Below, in pieces: positions 50,941 to 60,032 of a DNA stretch of 64,000 nucleotides. This stretch comes from Streptomyces sp. H27-H1. Lineage in GTDB: Bacteria > Actinomycetota > Actinomycetes > Streptomycetales > Streptomycetaceae. Position 1 is the stretch's first letter. Each line of letters begins with the position of its first letter. The notes beneath the pieces were generated by a model, which did no database searches, was not told the origin of the DNA, and saw only the letters and a program-made list of their open reading frames with translations. The DNA lies in contig NZ_JAPNLJ010000011.1 in assembly GCF_026627445.1 (NCBI RefSeq), forward strand, positions 124,001 through 188,000, in the 5' to 3' direction. The translations under genes and the position numbers were made by a program.

Positions 50941-52395
50941 TCAGCCCACCACCCGGCCGATCAGGTAGACCGCCGGAGCCGCCGCGGCCAGCGGCAGCGC
51001 GACACCGGCCGTCATGTGGACGAACTTCGACGGGTAGTCGTACGCCGCCACGCGCAGCCCGATCAGCGCGCACACCCCGGCCGCGAGGCCGATCAGCGCA
51101 CCACCCGCGCCGACGGACGTCAGCCCGCCCACGGCGATCCCCGCACCGGTCGCGGCGGCCAGCGAGACGCCGACCGAGACGGCGGTGGGCAGCGGAAGCG
51201 CCCGGGCGAAGACGGCCACCGCCACGGCGGCTCCGCCCACGCTCACGGCGGCGGAGTCGGCGGCGAGGTAGCCGGCGCAGACGATGGCCAGCGCGGCCGA
51301 GGCCACCGAGGCCATCAGCCCGTACATCCGCTCGTCCGGATCGGCGTGGCTGCGCAGCTGGAGCACCAGCGTCAGCAGCACCCAGGCGCCGAGGGTGCCG
51401 ACGATCGCGCCGGGACCGTACGGCTCGTCCACCGCGAGCACGGCCGCATCGGCGACGAGGGCTCCGGCGAAGGCCAGTGCGATGCCCTGACGGGCCGGCC
51501 ACATGCCGTTGAGCCGGAACCAGCCGGCCGCGGTGAGGCCCTGCAGGGCGATCAGGGGCGCGAGCAGCGCGAACTCGCCCAGAGCGGCGGCGCCCGCGAT
51601 GACCAGCCCGAGGGCGGCCGTCAGTATGGCCGCCTGCGGACCGGGATCGATGACCGGCGAGCGGCCTTCGGCGCGGGCCTGGGCCGGATCCACGGCGCGC
51701 AGCGTGTTGCCGGCGAGGGTCGGCGGCGACCAGGCGGGCTCCTCCCCGGCGGCCGCCCCGTCACCCACCGGAGGCTCGACGGGAGCCCCGGCAGGGACCT
51801 CGGCCGCCTGCTGCGGGAGGTACGCGGCCGGCTCCGCGGCCCACTCCTGGCCGGGGGCCGGGGCCTGGAACTCGACCGGGGCCTGGGCCTGGGCCTGGAG
51901 AGGGTCGGCCGGGCCGGGGTACGGCGGCAGGTAGGCGTTCTCCCCCCACTGCTGCGGGGGCTCGGCCTGCGGTGCCTGCTGCGCCTGCGCCTCGTCGCGG
52001 AACCAGTGGTCCGGGGCCGAGATCTGCGGGTTCTGCGGGTTCTGCGGGTAGGCCGGCGCCGCGTAAGGATCCGCGTAGGGATCGGCGTAGGGATCGGCGT
52101 ACGACTGCTGCTGCCCCCAGTCCTGACCGGGAACGGGCGCCTGGGAGTCCTGGACCTGCGGCTCCTCGCGGAACCAGCCCTCGGGGGCGACCGGGTACTG
52201 CGCCGGTACGCCGTCCAGCGGGACCTGGACCGGCTGGTACGAGGTGTCCCAGGTCGGGGACTGCCAGGTCTGGGTCCCGTACGGATCCGGCTGCTGTTGC
52301 TGTTGCTGCTCTTGCTGCAGTTGCCGTTGCTGCTCTTGCTGCTGCTGTTGCAGCTCCTGCATCCGCTGTCGCTGCTGTTCCTCGGGCGTGCTCAT
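50941..52395 (-). CDS. Polytopic membrane protein with a poly-Gln N-terminus
   Basis: 484 residues. The first 250 are low complexity: a Gln-rich start (MQELQQQQQEQQRQLQQEQ), PDPY/ADPY repeats (YADPYADPYADPYAAP), NPQNPQ, and two WFR(E/D)E(P/A) motifs that recur in many Streptomyces secretion-linked proteins. The last 230 residues hold about eight membrane helices (LTAALGLVIAGAAALGEFALLAPLIALQG ... AGVALPLAAAAPAVYLIGRVVG). ATG 52395. No family name is known to me; a role in a type VII-secretion or envelope context is only a guess from the WxxE-like motifs. Confidence 0.82.
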   Translation of the reverse strand: MSTPEEQQRQRMQELQQQQQEQQRQLQQEQQQQQQPDPYGTQTWQSPTWDTSYQPVQVPLDGVPAQYPVAPEGWFREEPQVQDSQAPVPGQDWGQQQSYADPYADPYADPYAAPAYPQNPQNPQISAPDHWFRDEAQAQQAPQAEPPQQWGENAYLPPYPGPADPLQAQAQAPVEFQAPAPGQEWAAEPAAYLPQQAAEVPAGAPVEPPVGDGAAAGEEPAWSPPTLAGNTLRAVDPAQARAEGRSPVIDPGPQAAILTAALGLVIAGAAALGEFALLAPLIALQGLTAAGWFRLNGMWPARQGIALAFAGALVADAAVLAVDEPYGPGAIVGTLGAWVLLTLVLQLRSHADPDERMYGLMASVASAALAIVCAGYLAADSAAVSVGGAAVAVAVFARALPLPTAVSVGVSLAAATGAGIAVGGLTSVGAGGALIGLAAGVCALIGLRVAAYDYPSKFVHMTAGVALPLAAAAPAVYLIGRVVG

Positions 52396-52405
52396 GAGAC
52401 TCCGC

Positions 52406-52660
52406 TCACCCGCCCGCGAACGGCGGGAGCACCTCGACGGTGCCCCCTTCGGTCAGCTCGACGGAATCGTGCGGGCGCTTGCCCACGGGCTCTTCGTTCA
52501 CGAGGAAGGAGCAGCGCAGCAGGACCCGGGTCAGCTCCCCGGGGTGGCGTTCCCGCACGGTGTCGAGCGCCTCGGCCAGTGTCCGCGCCGAGTACGGCTC
52601 CTCCGCCGTCTTGGCCGCGGCCTTCGCCGCCGCCCAGTAGCGGATGGTTCCGGTTGCCAC
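52406..52660 (-). CDS. MoaD/ThiS-like sulfur-carrier protein
   Basis: 84 residues from GTG at 52660, beta-grasp fold (IRYWAAAKAAAKTAEEPYSARTLAEALDTV, then LVNEEPVGKRPHDSVELTEGGTVEVLPPFAGG) ending in Gly-Gly, the thiocarboxylate site of sulfur carriers. In Streptomyces such proteins donate sulfur to molybdopterin, thiamine or natural products. Lies 10 bp upstream of the poly-Gln membrane protein gene and 2.8 kb from the rhodanese. Its partner cannot be named. Confidence 0.88.
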   Translation of the reverse strand: MATGTIRYWAAAKAAAKTAEEPYSARTLAEALDTVRERHPGELTRVLLRCSFLVNEEPVGKRPHDSVELTEGGTVEVLPPFAGG

Positions 52661-53057
52661 TGCACGCTCCTCTCGTCGGCGCTCTGCCGTCGGCCTCCAT
52701 CATGAACCCTCCCGCCCCCGATCCCGGCGTGCCTCCGCACGGCCCGCGTACGCCCGCGCGGCCCGCACCAGGTCCACCGATCCGGTGAAACCGGGACATA
52801 CACATGTGCCGGGGTGGTGGGAACCACAGAAGCGGCTTCTCCCGAAGCCTCGGCGAGGCCCGGGCGGGTGGGCTATTCTGCTGGCGTGAGGATCCGGGCA
52901 ACGTAGCCCCCGGGTCCTTTTGTGCTTTCAGCACGTTGAACGGACCGAGAACAGTGGTATCCATCCGGACCTCAGGGCGCGGGGACCGGGCGGACACCAG
53001 GCAAGTCGTACGAAGCAGTGCCGCGAAAGTCCTCGACGGGACCGAGGAGGAACCGAC
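52661..53057. other. Intergenic region upstream of glnR
   Basis: About 400 bases between the MoaD-like start and the glnR leader ORF. It contains a -10-like TATTCT followed by a six-codon leaderless ORF and a hairpin with a T-run (52874-52921, separate entry). The rest shows no gene I can support. The glnR promoter is probably between 52922 and 53044 or is the one at 52874. Confidence 0.5.
52874..52921 (+). terminator. Attenuator-like unit: -10, six-codon ORF and hairpin
   Basis: TATTCT at 52874-52879 is followed at 52886 by GTG AGG ATC CGG GCA ACG TAG, i.e. a leaderless ORF of six codons. Overlapping its end is the hairpin GGATCCGGG (52890-52898) pairing with CCCGGGTCC (52909-52917) and followed by TTTT. 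A ribosome on the mini-ORF would cover the left arm, so termination could depend on its translation. Confidence 0.6.
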
Positions 53058-53141
53058 GTGATGGACCAGCGAACCGTCGTGCAAGCGCATGTACCTGCGC
53101 ACGCACACCACCGCCCGACCCGGGTAGGTGGTCGGGCATGA
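53058..53141 (+). CDS. His-rich upstream ORF coupled to glnR
   Basis: A strong ribosome binding site GAGGAGG (53044-53050) precedes GTG-ATG at 53058/53061. The frame encodes 27 residues ([20 protein letters not shown], then TRVGGRA) with four His in eight residues (HVPAHAHH). Its TGA at 53139 overlaps the glnR ATG at 53138 (ATGA). The bases just before the glnR ATG form a hairpin, GCCCGACC (53113-53120) with GGTCGGGC (53130-53137), which hides part of glnR's own weak AGGTGG site; translation of this ORF would open it. It might be only a translational coupler or a regulatory peptide. Confidence 0.65.
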   Translation: MMDQRTVVQAHVPAHAHHRPTRVGGRA

Positions 53142-53908
53142 GCTCACTCCTGCTCCTGACCAATGCCCTGCAGCCGTCCACCGAGGTGCTGCCCGCACTC
53201 GGCCTGCTGCTCCACACCGTCCGGGTGGCTCCAGCCGAGGGCCCCGCCCTCGTGGACACCCCCGGCGCCGACGTGATCCTCGTCGACGGCCGCCGCGACC
53301 TGCCCCAGGTCCGGTCGCTGTGCCAGCTGCTCCGCTCCACGGGGCCCGGCTGCCCGCTGATCCTCGTCGTCACCGAGGGCGGCCTCGCGGCCGTCACCGC
53401 CGACTGGGGCATCGACGACGTCCTCCTCGACACCGCCGGACCGGCCGAGGTCGAAGCGCGGCTGCGCCTCGCCACCGGCCGCCAGCAGCTCGGCTCGGAC
53501 GACTCCCCGATGGAGATCCGCAACGGCGACCTGTCGGTCGACGAGGCGACGTACTCGGCGAAGCTGAAGGGCCGGGTCCTGGACCTGACCTTCAAGGAGT
53601 TCGAACTCCTCAAGTACCTCGCCCAGCACCCGGGCCGGGTCTTCACCCGCGCCCAGCTCCTCCAGGAGGTGTGGGGCTACGACTACTTCGGCGGCACCCG
53701 CACGGTCGACGTGCACGTACGGCGGCTGCGCGCGAAACTCGGCCCCGAGCACGAGTCGCTGATCGGTACCGTCCGCAACGTCGGGTACCGCTTCGTCACC
53801 CCGGAGAAGGTGGAACGGGCGGCGGCCGAAGCGGCCGCGCAGGCGGCCACCAAGGCGGCGGCCGAAGCCTCCGCACGGGCCGCGGCGGCGCTCACCCGGA
53901 TGGACTAG
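53138..53908 (+). CDS. glnR: Nitrogen regulator GlnR (OmpR type, orphan)
   Basis: 256 residues from ATG 53138; start [18 protein letters not shown] matches known GlnR. N-terminal receiver-like domain in which the usual acidic pair is missing (LLLLTNALQ); Asp50 lies in [10 protein letters not shown]. GlnR works as an unphosphorylated dimer. C-terminal winged helix: [34 protein letters not shown] and [22 protein letters not shown] 50-residue Ala/Glu/Arg tail follows. GlnR activates glutamine synthetase and ammonium transport under N limitation. No kinase gene is adjacent, as expected. Upstream control features are listed separately. Confidence 0.97.
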   Translation: MSSLLLLTNALQPSTEVLPALGLLLHTVRVAPAEGPALVDTPGADVILVDGRRDLPQVRSLCQLLRSTGPGCPLILVVTEGGLAAVTADWGIDDVLLDTAGPAEVEARLRLATGRQQLGSDDSPMEIRNGDLSVDEATYSAKLKGRVLDLTFKEFELLKYLAQHPGRVFTRAQLLQEVWGYDYFGGTRTVDVHVRRLRAKLGPEHESLIGTVRNVGYRFVTPEKVERAAAEAAAQAATKAAAEASARAAAALTRMD

Positions 53909-53978
53909 GAAGGCTGTGGGAACGACCTCCTCCGGACGCCCTGCCCAGAGGTAGGTCACCCCGCGTAGACTTCCGCGC

Positions 53979-55001
53979 GTGGCCAAGGTGACGCGGGATG
54001 ACGTGGCACGACTTGCGGGTACCTCTACCGCCGTCGTGAGCTACGTCATCAACAACGGACCCAGGCCGGTTGCCCCGGCCACGCGCGAGCGTGTCCTCGC
54101 TGCGATCAAGGACCTGAGCTACCGCCCGGACCGGGTCGCCCAGGCGATGGCCTCACGGCGCACCGACCTCATAGGCATGATCGTCCCTGATGCCCGCCAG
54201 CCGTTCTTCGCGGAGATGGCGCACGCGGTCGAACAGGCCGCCGCCGAGCGCGGAAAGATGGTGCTGGTCGGGAACTCCGACTACCGCGACGAGCGCGAGG
54301 TCCACTACCTGCGGGCCTTCCTGGGCATGCGGGTCTCGGGCCTGATCCTGGTCAGCCAGGGCATGAGCGAGCGGGCCGCCTCGGAGATCGAGGCGTGGGA
54401 CGCCCGCGTCGTCCTCCTCCACGAGCGCCCCGAGGCCATCGACGACGTCGCCGTCGTCACGGACGACATCGGCGGCGCGCAGCTCGCCACCCGGCACCTC
54501 CTCGAGCACGGGCACCCCTACGTGGCCTGCCTGGGCGGTGTCGAGAACACCCCCGAGGTCGGCGACCCGGTGGCCGACCACGTCGAGGGCTGGCGGCGGG
54601 CCATGCTCGAATCCGGCCGCTCGGTGGAGGGCCGGCTCTTCCAGGCCCCGTACAACCGCTACGACGCGTACAAGGTGGCCCTGGAGCTGCTGGCCGGGCC
54701 GGACCGCCCGCCGGCGATCTTCTGCGCTACGGACGACCAGGCGATCGGCGTCCTGCGCGCCGCGCGGGAGCTGCGCATCGACGTGCCCGGGGAGCTGGCG
54801 GTGGCCGGCTTCGACGACGTCAAGGAAGCGGCCCTGACGGACCCGCCCCTCACCACCATCGCCTCCGACCGCCCGGCGATGGCCCGCGCGGCGGTGGACC
54901 TGGTCCTGGACGACGCCGTACGGGTGACGGGCTCCCGCCGCGAACGCCTGAAGCAGTTCCCCTCGGCCCTGGTGATCCGCCGCTCCTGCGGCTGCCACTG
55001 A
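53979..55001 (+). CDS. LacI family transcriptional regulator
   Basis: 340 residues. N-terminal LacI helix-turn-helix [43 protein letters not shown] (residues 4-46), hinge [14 protein letters not shown], then a periplasmic-binding-like effector domain ([43 protein letters not shown]). GTG 53979 with TAGACT (53966-53971) seven bases before it suggests a leaderless mRNA. The ligand, probably a sugar, cannot be read. A Cys pair lies at the end (RRSCGCH). Confidence 0.93.
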   Translation: MAKVTRDDVARLAGTSTAVVSYVINNGPRPVAPATRERVLAAIKDLSYRPDRVAQAMASRRTDLIGMIVPDARQPFFAEMAHAVEQAAAERGKMVLVGNSDYRDEREVHYLRAFLGMRVSGLILVSQGMSERAASEIEAWDARVVLLHERPEAIDDVAVVTDDIGGAQLATRHLLEHGHPYVACLGGVENTPEVGDPVADHVEGWRRAMLESGRSVEGRLFQAPYNRYDAYKVALELLAGPDRPPAIFCATDDQAIGVLRAARELRIDVPGELAVAGFDDVKEAALTDPPLTTIASDRPAMARAAVDLVLDDAVRVTGSRRERLKQFPSALVIRRSCGCH

Positions 55002-55079
55002 CCCACCCCCGACCCCACGGCCGTCGCCGGGTCCTCGCCTCAATCACCGGCGCGGCCGAACCCGGCCGACAACCCCCAG

Positions 55080-55239
55080 CCCATCCGGCGCCTGAGCCCC
55101 AGGATCCTTCAAACCCGCCCGACGCCTCCCAGCGCGTCCGGCGCCTCCCAGCCCGGCCGGCACCTGAGCCCCCGGGTCCTTCAACCCACCCGGGTCCTTC
55201 AACCCACCCAACGCCTTCCAACCCGTCCGGCGCCTTCCA
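55080..55239. repeat. Degenerate tandem words CCCGTCCGGCGCCTTCCA
   Basis: Words such as CCCGTCCGGCGCCTTCCA, GCGTCCGGCGCCTCCCAG and GGGTCCTTCAACCCACCC are repeated head to tail about eight times. They match the first word of the dispersed element (GTCCGGCGTTTGAGGACC) and lead directly into copy C. Nothing coding is seen. Confidence 0.7.
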
Positions 55240-55378
55240 GCCCGTCCGGCGTTTGAGGACCGGGGTCTGGGGCGGAGCCCCAGGGTCCTGCAGCCCGTCC
55301 GGCGCTTGAGAACCGGGGTCCGGGCAGCGCCCGGGGAACGGTGGAAGGGCGGGTAGGGGACTTCGCCCCGCGCAGCGG
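55240..55378 (+). repeat. Dispersed intergenic repeat, copy C
   Basis: CCCGTCCGGCGTTTGAGGAC, then CTGGGGCGGAGCCCCAG, GTCCGGCGCTTGAGAACC, GGGGAACGGTGGAAGGGC and GGGGACTTCGCCCCGCGCAG. Best match to copies A and B. The gap of 130 bases from here to the protease gene at 55509 contains the protease promoter. Confidence 0.85.
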
Positions 55379-55508
55379 TCCGACGGGCGGCGGCCCGCAC
55401 CGGAGCACCCCGGCCATCACCCGGTCTTATATCGGGCATACACGGTTCTGTCGGGCTTCTCAGCGGAGACTCAGATAGCTCTCATGATCTGCGGACACAG
55501 TCGTAGTC

Positions 55509-56765
55509 ATGACCGAGAACCTCCGCCGCGAAGGCGAGTACCCCCAGGAGAACCTCCCCGAGCAGCCCGCCCCGTGGGGCGGGGACTGGCAGCGCGGTCG
55601 TGACCGGCTGACGCAGGACGCCGCGTACCCGCCGCCCCCCTCCTACCCCCCGGCCACCCCCACCCCCGCCCCCGGCTGGCACGAGGCACACACTCCCCAG
55701 GTGATCCAGGGCGAGACCGTCCCCCAGACCACCACCGCAGCCGCAGCCGCAGCCGCCGCCGCCGCCGGCAACGGCAACGGCAACGGCAACGGCTGGGCCA
55801 CCTGGGCCGACGCCCCCGCCACCCCCACCCCGCAGGGCCACGCCCGAGCCAAGCGCCCGGTCGCCCTCCTCGCCGCCGTAGCCCTCGCGGCCGCCGTCAT
55901 CGGCGGCGGAACGGCCGCCGCCGTGCAGCAGATGCTGAACAAGACGAACGGCACCGGCACCGGCGTCAACGGCAGCACCATCTCCCAGTCGAGCAACGGC
56001 ACCGTCTCCGGCGTCGCCGAGAACGTCAGCCCCTCGGTCGTCCGCATCGACACCCGCACCGGCTCCGGCCAGGGCACCGGCTCCGGTGTCGTGATCACCG
56101 CCGACGGCGAGATCGTCACCAACAACCACGTCATCGACGGGGCCGGCCAGATCCAGGTGACGATGAGCGACGGCAAGAAGTACTCCGCGAAGATCGTCGG
56201 AACGGATCCGGACAAGGACCTCGCCCTCATCAAGCTGGAGGGCGCGAGCGGCCTCAAGCCGGCCGGCCTCGGCAACTCCGACAACGTCAAGGTCGGCGAC
56301 GAGGTCGTCGCCATCGGCTCCCCCGACCGCCTCACCGGCACGGTCACCAGCGGTATCGTCTCCGCGCTCGACCGCGAGGTGAACGTCCCGAAGTCCGAGA
56401 AGCAGCAGTCCCCGCAGGGCGGCTACCCGTTCTCCTACGGCGGCCAGCAGTTCAACGGGGACACCGGTACGGACACCACCTCGTACAAGGCCATCCAGAC
56501 GGACGCCTCCCTCAACCCCGGCAACTCCGGCGGCGCCCTCGTCAACATGAACGGCGAGATCGTGGGCATGCCCTCCGCGATCTACTCCCCGTCCAGCGGC
56601 AGCGGCTCCGCGGGCAGCGTCGGCCTCGGCTTCGCCATCCCGGTCAACACCATCAAGGCCGACCTGCCCTCCCTCCGCAAGGGCGGCCCCGGCGGCGCCG
56701 GCGACAGCAACAGCGGCGACACCGGCACCGGCAGCGCCGCCAACGGTTTCGGGACCTCCTTCTAG
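55509..56765 (+). CDS. Membrane-anchored S1C (HtrA-like) serine protease, no PDZ
   Basis: 418 residues. A 115-residue disordered N-terminus (Pro/Gln/Ala, with a (GN)n run) precedes one membrane helix (PVALLAAVALAAAVIGGGTAAAV, about residue 118-140) and a trypsin-like domain: His in TNNHVIDGAGQ, Asp in DKDLALIKLEG, Ser in NPGNSGGALVNMNGEI. No PDZ domain follows; the C-terminus is a Gly/Ser/Thr-rich tail. ATG 55509. It lies next to a two-component pair in the arrangement of mycobacterial pepD-mprAB, so it likely helps with envelope stress or is a target of that system. Confidence 0.93.
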   Translation: MTENLRREGEYPQENLPEQPAPWGGDWQRGRDRLTQDAAYPPPPSYPPATPTPAPGWHEAHTPQVIQGETVPQTTTAAAAAAAAAAGNGNGNGNGWATWADAPATPTPQGHARAKRPVALLAAVALAAAVIGGGTAAAVQQMLNKTNGTGTGVNGSTISQSSNGTVSGVAENVSPSVVRIDTRTGSGQGTGSGVVITADGEIVTNNHVIDGAGQIQVTMSDGKKYSAKIVGTDPDKDLALIKLEGASGLKPAGLGNSDNVKVGDEVVAIGSPDRLTGTVTSGIVSALDREVNVPKSEKQQSPQGGYPFSYGGQQFNGDTGTDTTSYKAIQTDASLNPGNSGGALVNMNGEIVGMPSAIYSPSSGSGSAGSVGLGFAIPVNTIKADLPSLRKGGPGGAGDSNSGDTGTGSAANGFGTSF

Positions 56766-56816
56766 CCCGCCCGTGCGAGCCTGGTAGGAGACCGACACCA
56801 CCTGGGGGGACCCCTT

Positions 56817-57566
56817 ATGAGCGCCGAAGGCGACCAGCAGCGCATCCTCGTCGTCGATGACGAGCCGGCCGTACGCGAGGCCCTGCGCCGCAGCCTGGCC
56901 TTCGAGGGGTACGGCACGCAGACCGCCGTCGACGGGCTCGACGCCCTCGACAAGGCGGACTCGTACGCCCCCGACCTGATCATCCTGGACATCCAGATGC
57001 CGCGGATGGACGGTCTGACGGCGGCCCGCAGACTGCGCGCCGCGGGAAGCACCACGCCGGTCCTGATGCTGACCGCCCGCGATACGGTCGGCGACCGCGT
57101 CACCGGCCTCGACGCCGGCGCCGACGACTATCTGGTCAAGCCGTTCGAGCTGGACGAGTTGTTCGCCCGGGTGCGCGCCCTGCTGCGCCGCAGCTCCTAC
57201 ACCGCTCCTTCCGACGGGGGCGACAACCCCGAGGACGCCGACGCGCTGACCTTCGGCGACCTGCGCATGGACCTCGCCACCCGCGAGGTCACCCGTGCCG
57301 GGCGCCCGGTGGAGCTGACCCGTACCGAGTTCACCCTGCTGGAGATGTTCCTCGCGCATCCGCGCCAGGTCCTGACCCGCGAGCAGATCCTCAAGACCGT
57401 ATGGGGCTTCGACTTCGAGCCCAGCTCCAACTCCCTGGACGTGTACGTGATGTACCTGCGCCGCAAGACCGAGGCCGGGGGCGAGCCCCGCCTGGTCCAC
57501 ACCGTGCGCGGGGTGGGCTACGTACTGCGCGCCTCCGGGGCCGGCGACAGCGGCGGTCCGGAGTGA
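56817..57566 (+). CDS. OmpR-type response regulator (MprA-like)
   Basis: 249 residues. Receiver: [62 protein letters not shown]. Winged helix: [32 protein letters not shown] and [35 protein letters not shown] 56817 is near GGGGGGACC upstream. Its stop overlaps the kinase start (GTGA). Resembles MprA of mycobacteria and CseB of Streptomyces; regulates envelope-stress genes. Confidence 0.94.
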   Translation: MSAEGDQQRILVVDDEPAVREALRRSLAFEGYGTQTAVDGLDALDKADSYAPDLIILDIQMPRMDGLTAARRLRAAGSTTPVLMLTARDTVGDRVTGLDAGADDYLVKPFELDELFARVRALLRRSSYTAPSDGGDNPEDADALTFGDLRMDLATREVTRAGRPVELTRTEFTLLEMFLAHPRQVLTREQILKTVWGFDFEPSSNSLDVYVMYLRRKTEAGGEPRLVHTVRGVGYVLRASGAGDSGGPE

Positions 57567-59032
57567 GCCCCACCGCCAGATTCCGCGCCCTCCCGCTGCG
57601 CTCGCGCCTCGCCCTGCTGGTCACGGTCGCGGTGGCGCTCGCCGTCGCGGCGGTCGCCTGCGTGAGCTGGTTCATGGTGCGCACGCAGCTGAACGACCAG
57701 CTGAACAGCTCGCTGCGCTCCACCAACGCCAGGGCGCAGGCCAGCCAGACGCTGAACGGGTTCGGCTGCCGGGAGAAGGTGCCCGGCCCCTTCGAGAACA
57801 ACCTGAGCGCGCAGGTGCAGATCGTGCTGCCCACGGGCGGGCGCTGCTGGGTGGACGGCAAGAACACCCTCCCGGTCACCGACTACGACCTCGACGTGGC
57901 CAAGGGGCTGCGCGGCGCGATCCTCTACGACGGCAAGACCACGGACGGCACCCCCGTACGCGTCTACACCCAGCCCGTGGAACTGACCTCCGGGCCGGCC
58001 GCGCAGAACGCGAACGCCGCGATCTCGGTGGCCAAGCCCCTCTCGGACATCACCGAACCGCTGTCCACCCTGGCCTGGGTACTGCTCTTCGTCTGCGGAG
58101 TCGGCGTCGTCGGCGCCGGCGCGGCCGGACTCTGGGTGGCCCGTACGGGGCTGCGCCCGGTCGACGAACTGACCGGCGCCGTCGAGCACATCGCCCGCAC
58201 CGAGGACCTCACCGTCCGCATCCCCGACGAGGGCGACGACGAGATCGCCCGGCTGTCGCGCTCCTTCAACTCCATGACGGCCGCGCTCGCCTCCTCCCAG
58301 GAACGCCAGGCCCAGCTGATCGCGGACGCCGGGCACGAGCTGCGCACCCCGCTCACCTCGCTACGCACCAACATCGAACTGCTGGCGCGCAGCGAGGAGA
58401 CCGGCCGCGCCATCCCGCCCGAGGACCGCAAGGAGCTGCTCGCCTCGGTCAAGGCACAGATGACGGAGCTGGCCTCGCTGATCGGCGACTTGCAGGAACT
58501 GTCCCGCCCGGACGCGGCGGCCCCCGGCCCCCTCGGCGTCGTGGCCCTGCACGAGATCGCGGGCGCGGCGCTGTCCCGGGCCCGACTGCGCGGTCCGGAG
58601 CTGGAGTTCGCCTCGGACCTGGCGCCCTGGTACGTACGCGGCGAGGCGGCGGCCCTGGAGCGGGCTGTCGTCAACGTCCTGGACAACGCGGTGAAGTTCA
58701 GCCCGCCGGGCGGCGCGGTCGCCGTCTCGCTGCACGCGGGCGAGCTGACCGTACGCGACCACGGCCCCGGCATCCCGGCCGATGACCTCCCGCACGTCTT
58801 CGAGCGCTTCTGGCGCTCCCCGTCCGCCCGCGCCCTGCCCGGCAGCGGCCTGGGCCTGTCCATCGTGGCCCGTACGGTCCAACGCGCGGGCGGCACGGCC
58901 GAACTCCGCGCCCCGGCCGACGGCGGCCCGGGCACGGAGTCGGTACTCCGCATCCCGGGCGCCCCGACCCCGCCACCCGGCGGTGGCGCCCGGGGCGGGA
59001 GTACGCCAACTCGCCCCGGTCAAGGATCTTGA
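57563..59032 (+). CDS. HAMP sensor histidine kinase (MprB-like)
   Basis: 489 residues from GTG 57563. Two membrane helices (about 17-40 and 170-196) enclose an outside sensor of about 130 residues with two Cys ([19 protein letters not shown]). HAMP region [21 protein letters not shown], HisKA with His in [21 protein letters not shown], HATPase with [32 protein letters not shown] and [13 protein letters not shown]. The last 20 residues run into a remnant of another gene on the opposite strand. Paired with the MprA-like regulator. Confidence 0.93.
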   Translation: MSPTARFRALPLRSRLALLVTVAVALAVAAVACVSWFMVRTQLNDQLNSSLRSTNARAQASQTLNGFGCREKVPGPFENNLSAQVQIVLPTGGRCWVDGKNTLPVTDYDLDVAKGLRGAILYDGKTTDGTPVRVYTQPVELTSGPAAQNANAAISVAKPLSDITEPLSTLAWVLLFVCGVGVVGAGAAGLWVARTGLRPVDELTGAVEHIARTEDLTVRIPDEGDDEIARLSRSFNSMTAALASSQERQAQLIADAGHELRTPLTSLRTNIELLARSEETGRAIPPEDRKELLASVKAQMTELASLIGDLQELSRPDAAAPGPLGVVALHEIAGAALSRARLRGPELEFASDLAPWYVRGEAAALERAVVNVLDNAVKFSPPGGAVAVSLHAGELTVRDHGPGIPADDLPHVFERFWRSPSARALPGSGLGLSIVARTVQRAGGTAELRAPADGGPGTESVLRIPGAPTPPPGGGARGGSTPTRPGQGS

Positions 59033-59117
59033 CGAAGGTGGGCCTGCTGACGCACAGGAGATCCGCGGCCTCCTGGAGACACCAGCCATGTCCAGCCTCC
59101 TGCGAACCTCCCGGCAT
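58968..59117 (-). pseudogene. Remnant of an excisionase/antitoxin-type helix-turn-helix gene
   Basis: The minus strand encodes [20 protein letters not shown] and then a short [15 protein letters not shown] segment. This is the typical MerR/excisionase-like HTH of toxin-antitoxin and phage genes (usually LTTQEAADLLGVSRPTV...). There is no start signal or second half. It overlaps the 3' end of the kinase by 65 bases, so the kinase tail runs into the remnant. Confidence 0.6.
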
Positions 59118-59153
59118 GGCGGAATTCGAAAGAAACGGAACTCCGCTTCGGAG

Positions 59154-60032
59154 TCAGTTGTGCCGGATCAGTGAGGCGACCAGGCCGGAGCGGGTGTTGG
59201 GGAAGTCCATCGGGACGATGCCGAGGCCGGTGCGGCCGGCCAGTTCCGCGCCGTCGACGAAGGCGTGCACCTGCGGGTTGAGCCGGTCGGAGTTCCAGCG
59301 GGGCGGCAGCGCGGCGGCCGTGCTCGTGTAGTTCATGAAGAACTTGCCGGGCTGCTGGACGGCCTTGCGGAAGTGGTTCTCGATCTTCCCCCGCTTGGCG
59401 AAGGGCTCGGCCATGTAGTCGTCCTGGATGTCGAAGACGTTGCCGTCGCCGTACCGCAGGCCGCCGGGCAGACCGCCGTTGTCGGGGAGCAGCAGCACCT
59501 TGCCGCGCACCTGCCCGAGGGCGGGCAGCGCGTCCGCGATCTTGAACAGGGGGCTCCAGCCCCGGTTGTTCAGGTAGTCGTCGAAGACGGCGCGGAAGGT
59601 GGCGTCGCTCTCCTCGGAGTACTCCTGCTTGAGCCGCATCAGCACGGTCTCGGAGGGGTGCGCGGCGAGGAAGTTCCAGCAGGCGACGAGGACGTCGCCG
59701 AACATCAGGTTCTGGTAGTACGCGCCGTGGTGGATCGCGAACGATCCGCCGGTCACCCGGCAGCGGACGTCGAGGAAGCGGATGCCGGAGTTGAGCTGGT
59801 CGGCGATGGAGGTGTTCTGGCAGGCGACGTAGAGCCCGCCCTGGCGGGCGCCCGAGTCGTGGGTGCCGGGGATGGTCATCTGCCGCAGGGCGGTGGAGTC
59901 GCCGAGCCCGCTCATCCAGTCCTGGGTGGAGAGCGCCGCGGCGGCCGCGGGGGAGGCCCCGAGCCCGGCGGCAGCTCCCGCGGCGCCCGCGGCCAGTGCT
60001 CCGGCCAGAAATGCCCGTCGGTCCAATGCCAT
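59154..60032 (-). CDS. Secreted phosphatidylinositol-specific phospholipase C-like protein
   Basis: 292 residues from ATG 60032. A twin-arginine-like signal (MALDRRAFLAGALAAGAAG, cleavage after ASPAAAA about residue 33) precedes a PI-PLC X-type TIM barrel: IPGTHDSGARQ, FLDVRCRVTGGSFAIHHGAYYQ, FLAAHPSETVLMRLKQEYS. The catalytic His pair (GTHDS and IHHG) is present. It cleaves phosphatidylinositol or GPI-like lipids; actual substrate is not known. Nothing regulatory is evident upstream. Confidence 0.9.
   Translation of the reverse strand: MALDRRAFLAGALAAGAAGAAAGLGASPAAAAALSTQDWMSGLGDSTALRQMTIPGTHDSGARQGGLYVACQNTSIADQLNSGIRFLDVRCRVTGGSFAIHHGAYYQNLMFGDVLVACWNFLAAHPSETVLMRLKQEYSEESDATFRAVFDDYLNNRGWSPLFKIADALPALGQVRGKVLLLPDNGGLPGGLRYGDGNVFDIQDDYMAEPFAKRGKIENHFRKAVQQPGKFFMNYTSTAAALPPRWNSDRLNPQVHAFVDGAELAGRTGLGIVPMDFPNTRSGLVASLIRHN

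Noticed and set aside
55482..57500. 672-codon minus-strand frame opposite the protease and regulator
   Set aside because: Gly/Val/Ala-rich shadow; the plus strand carries both complete genes.
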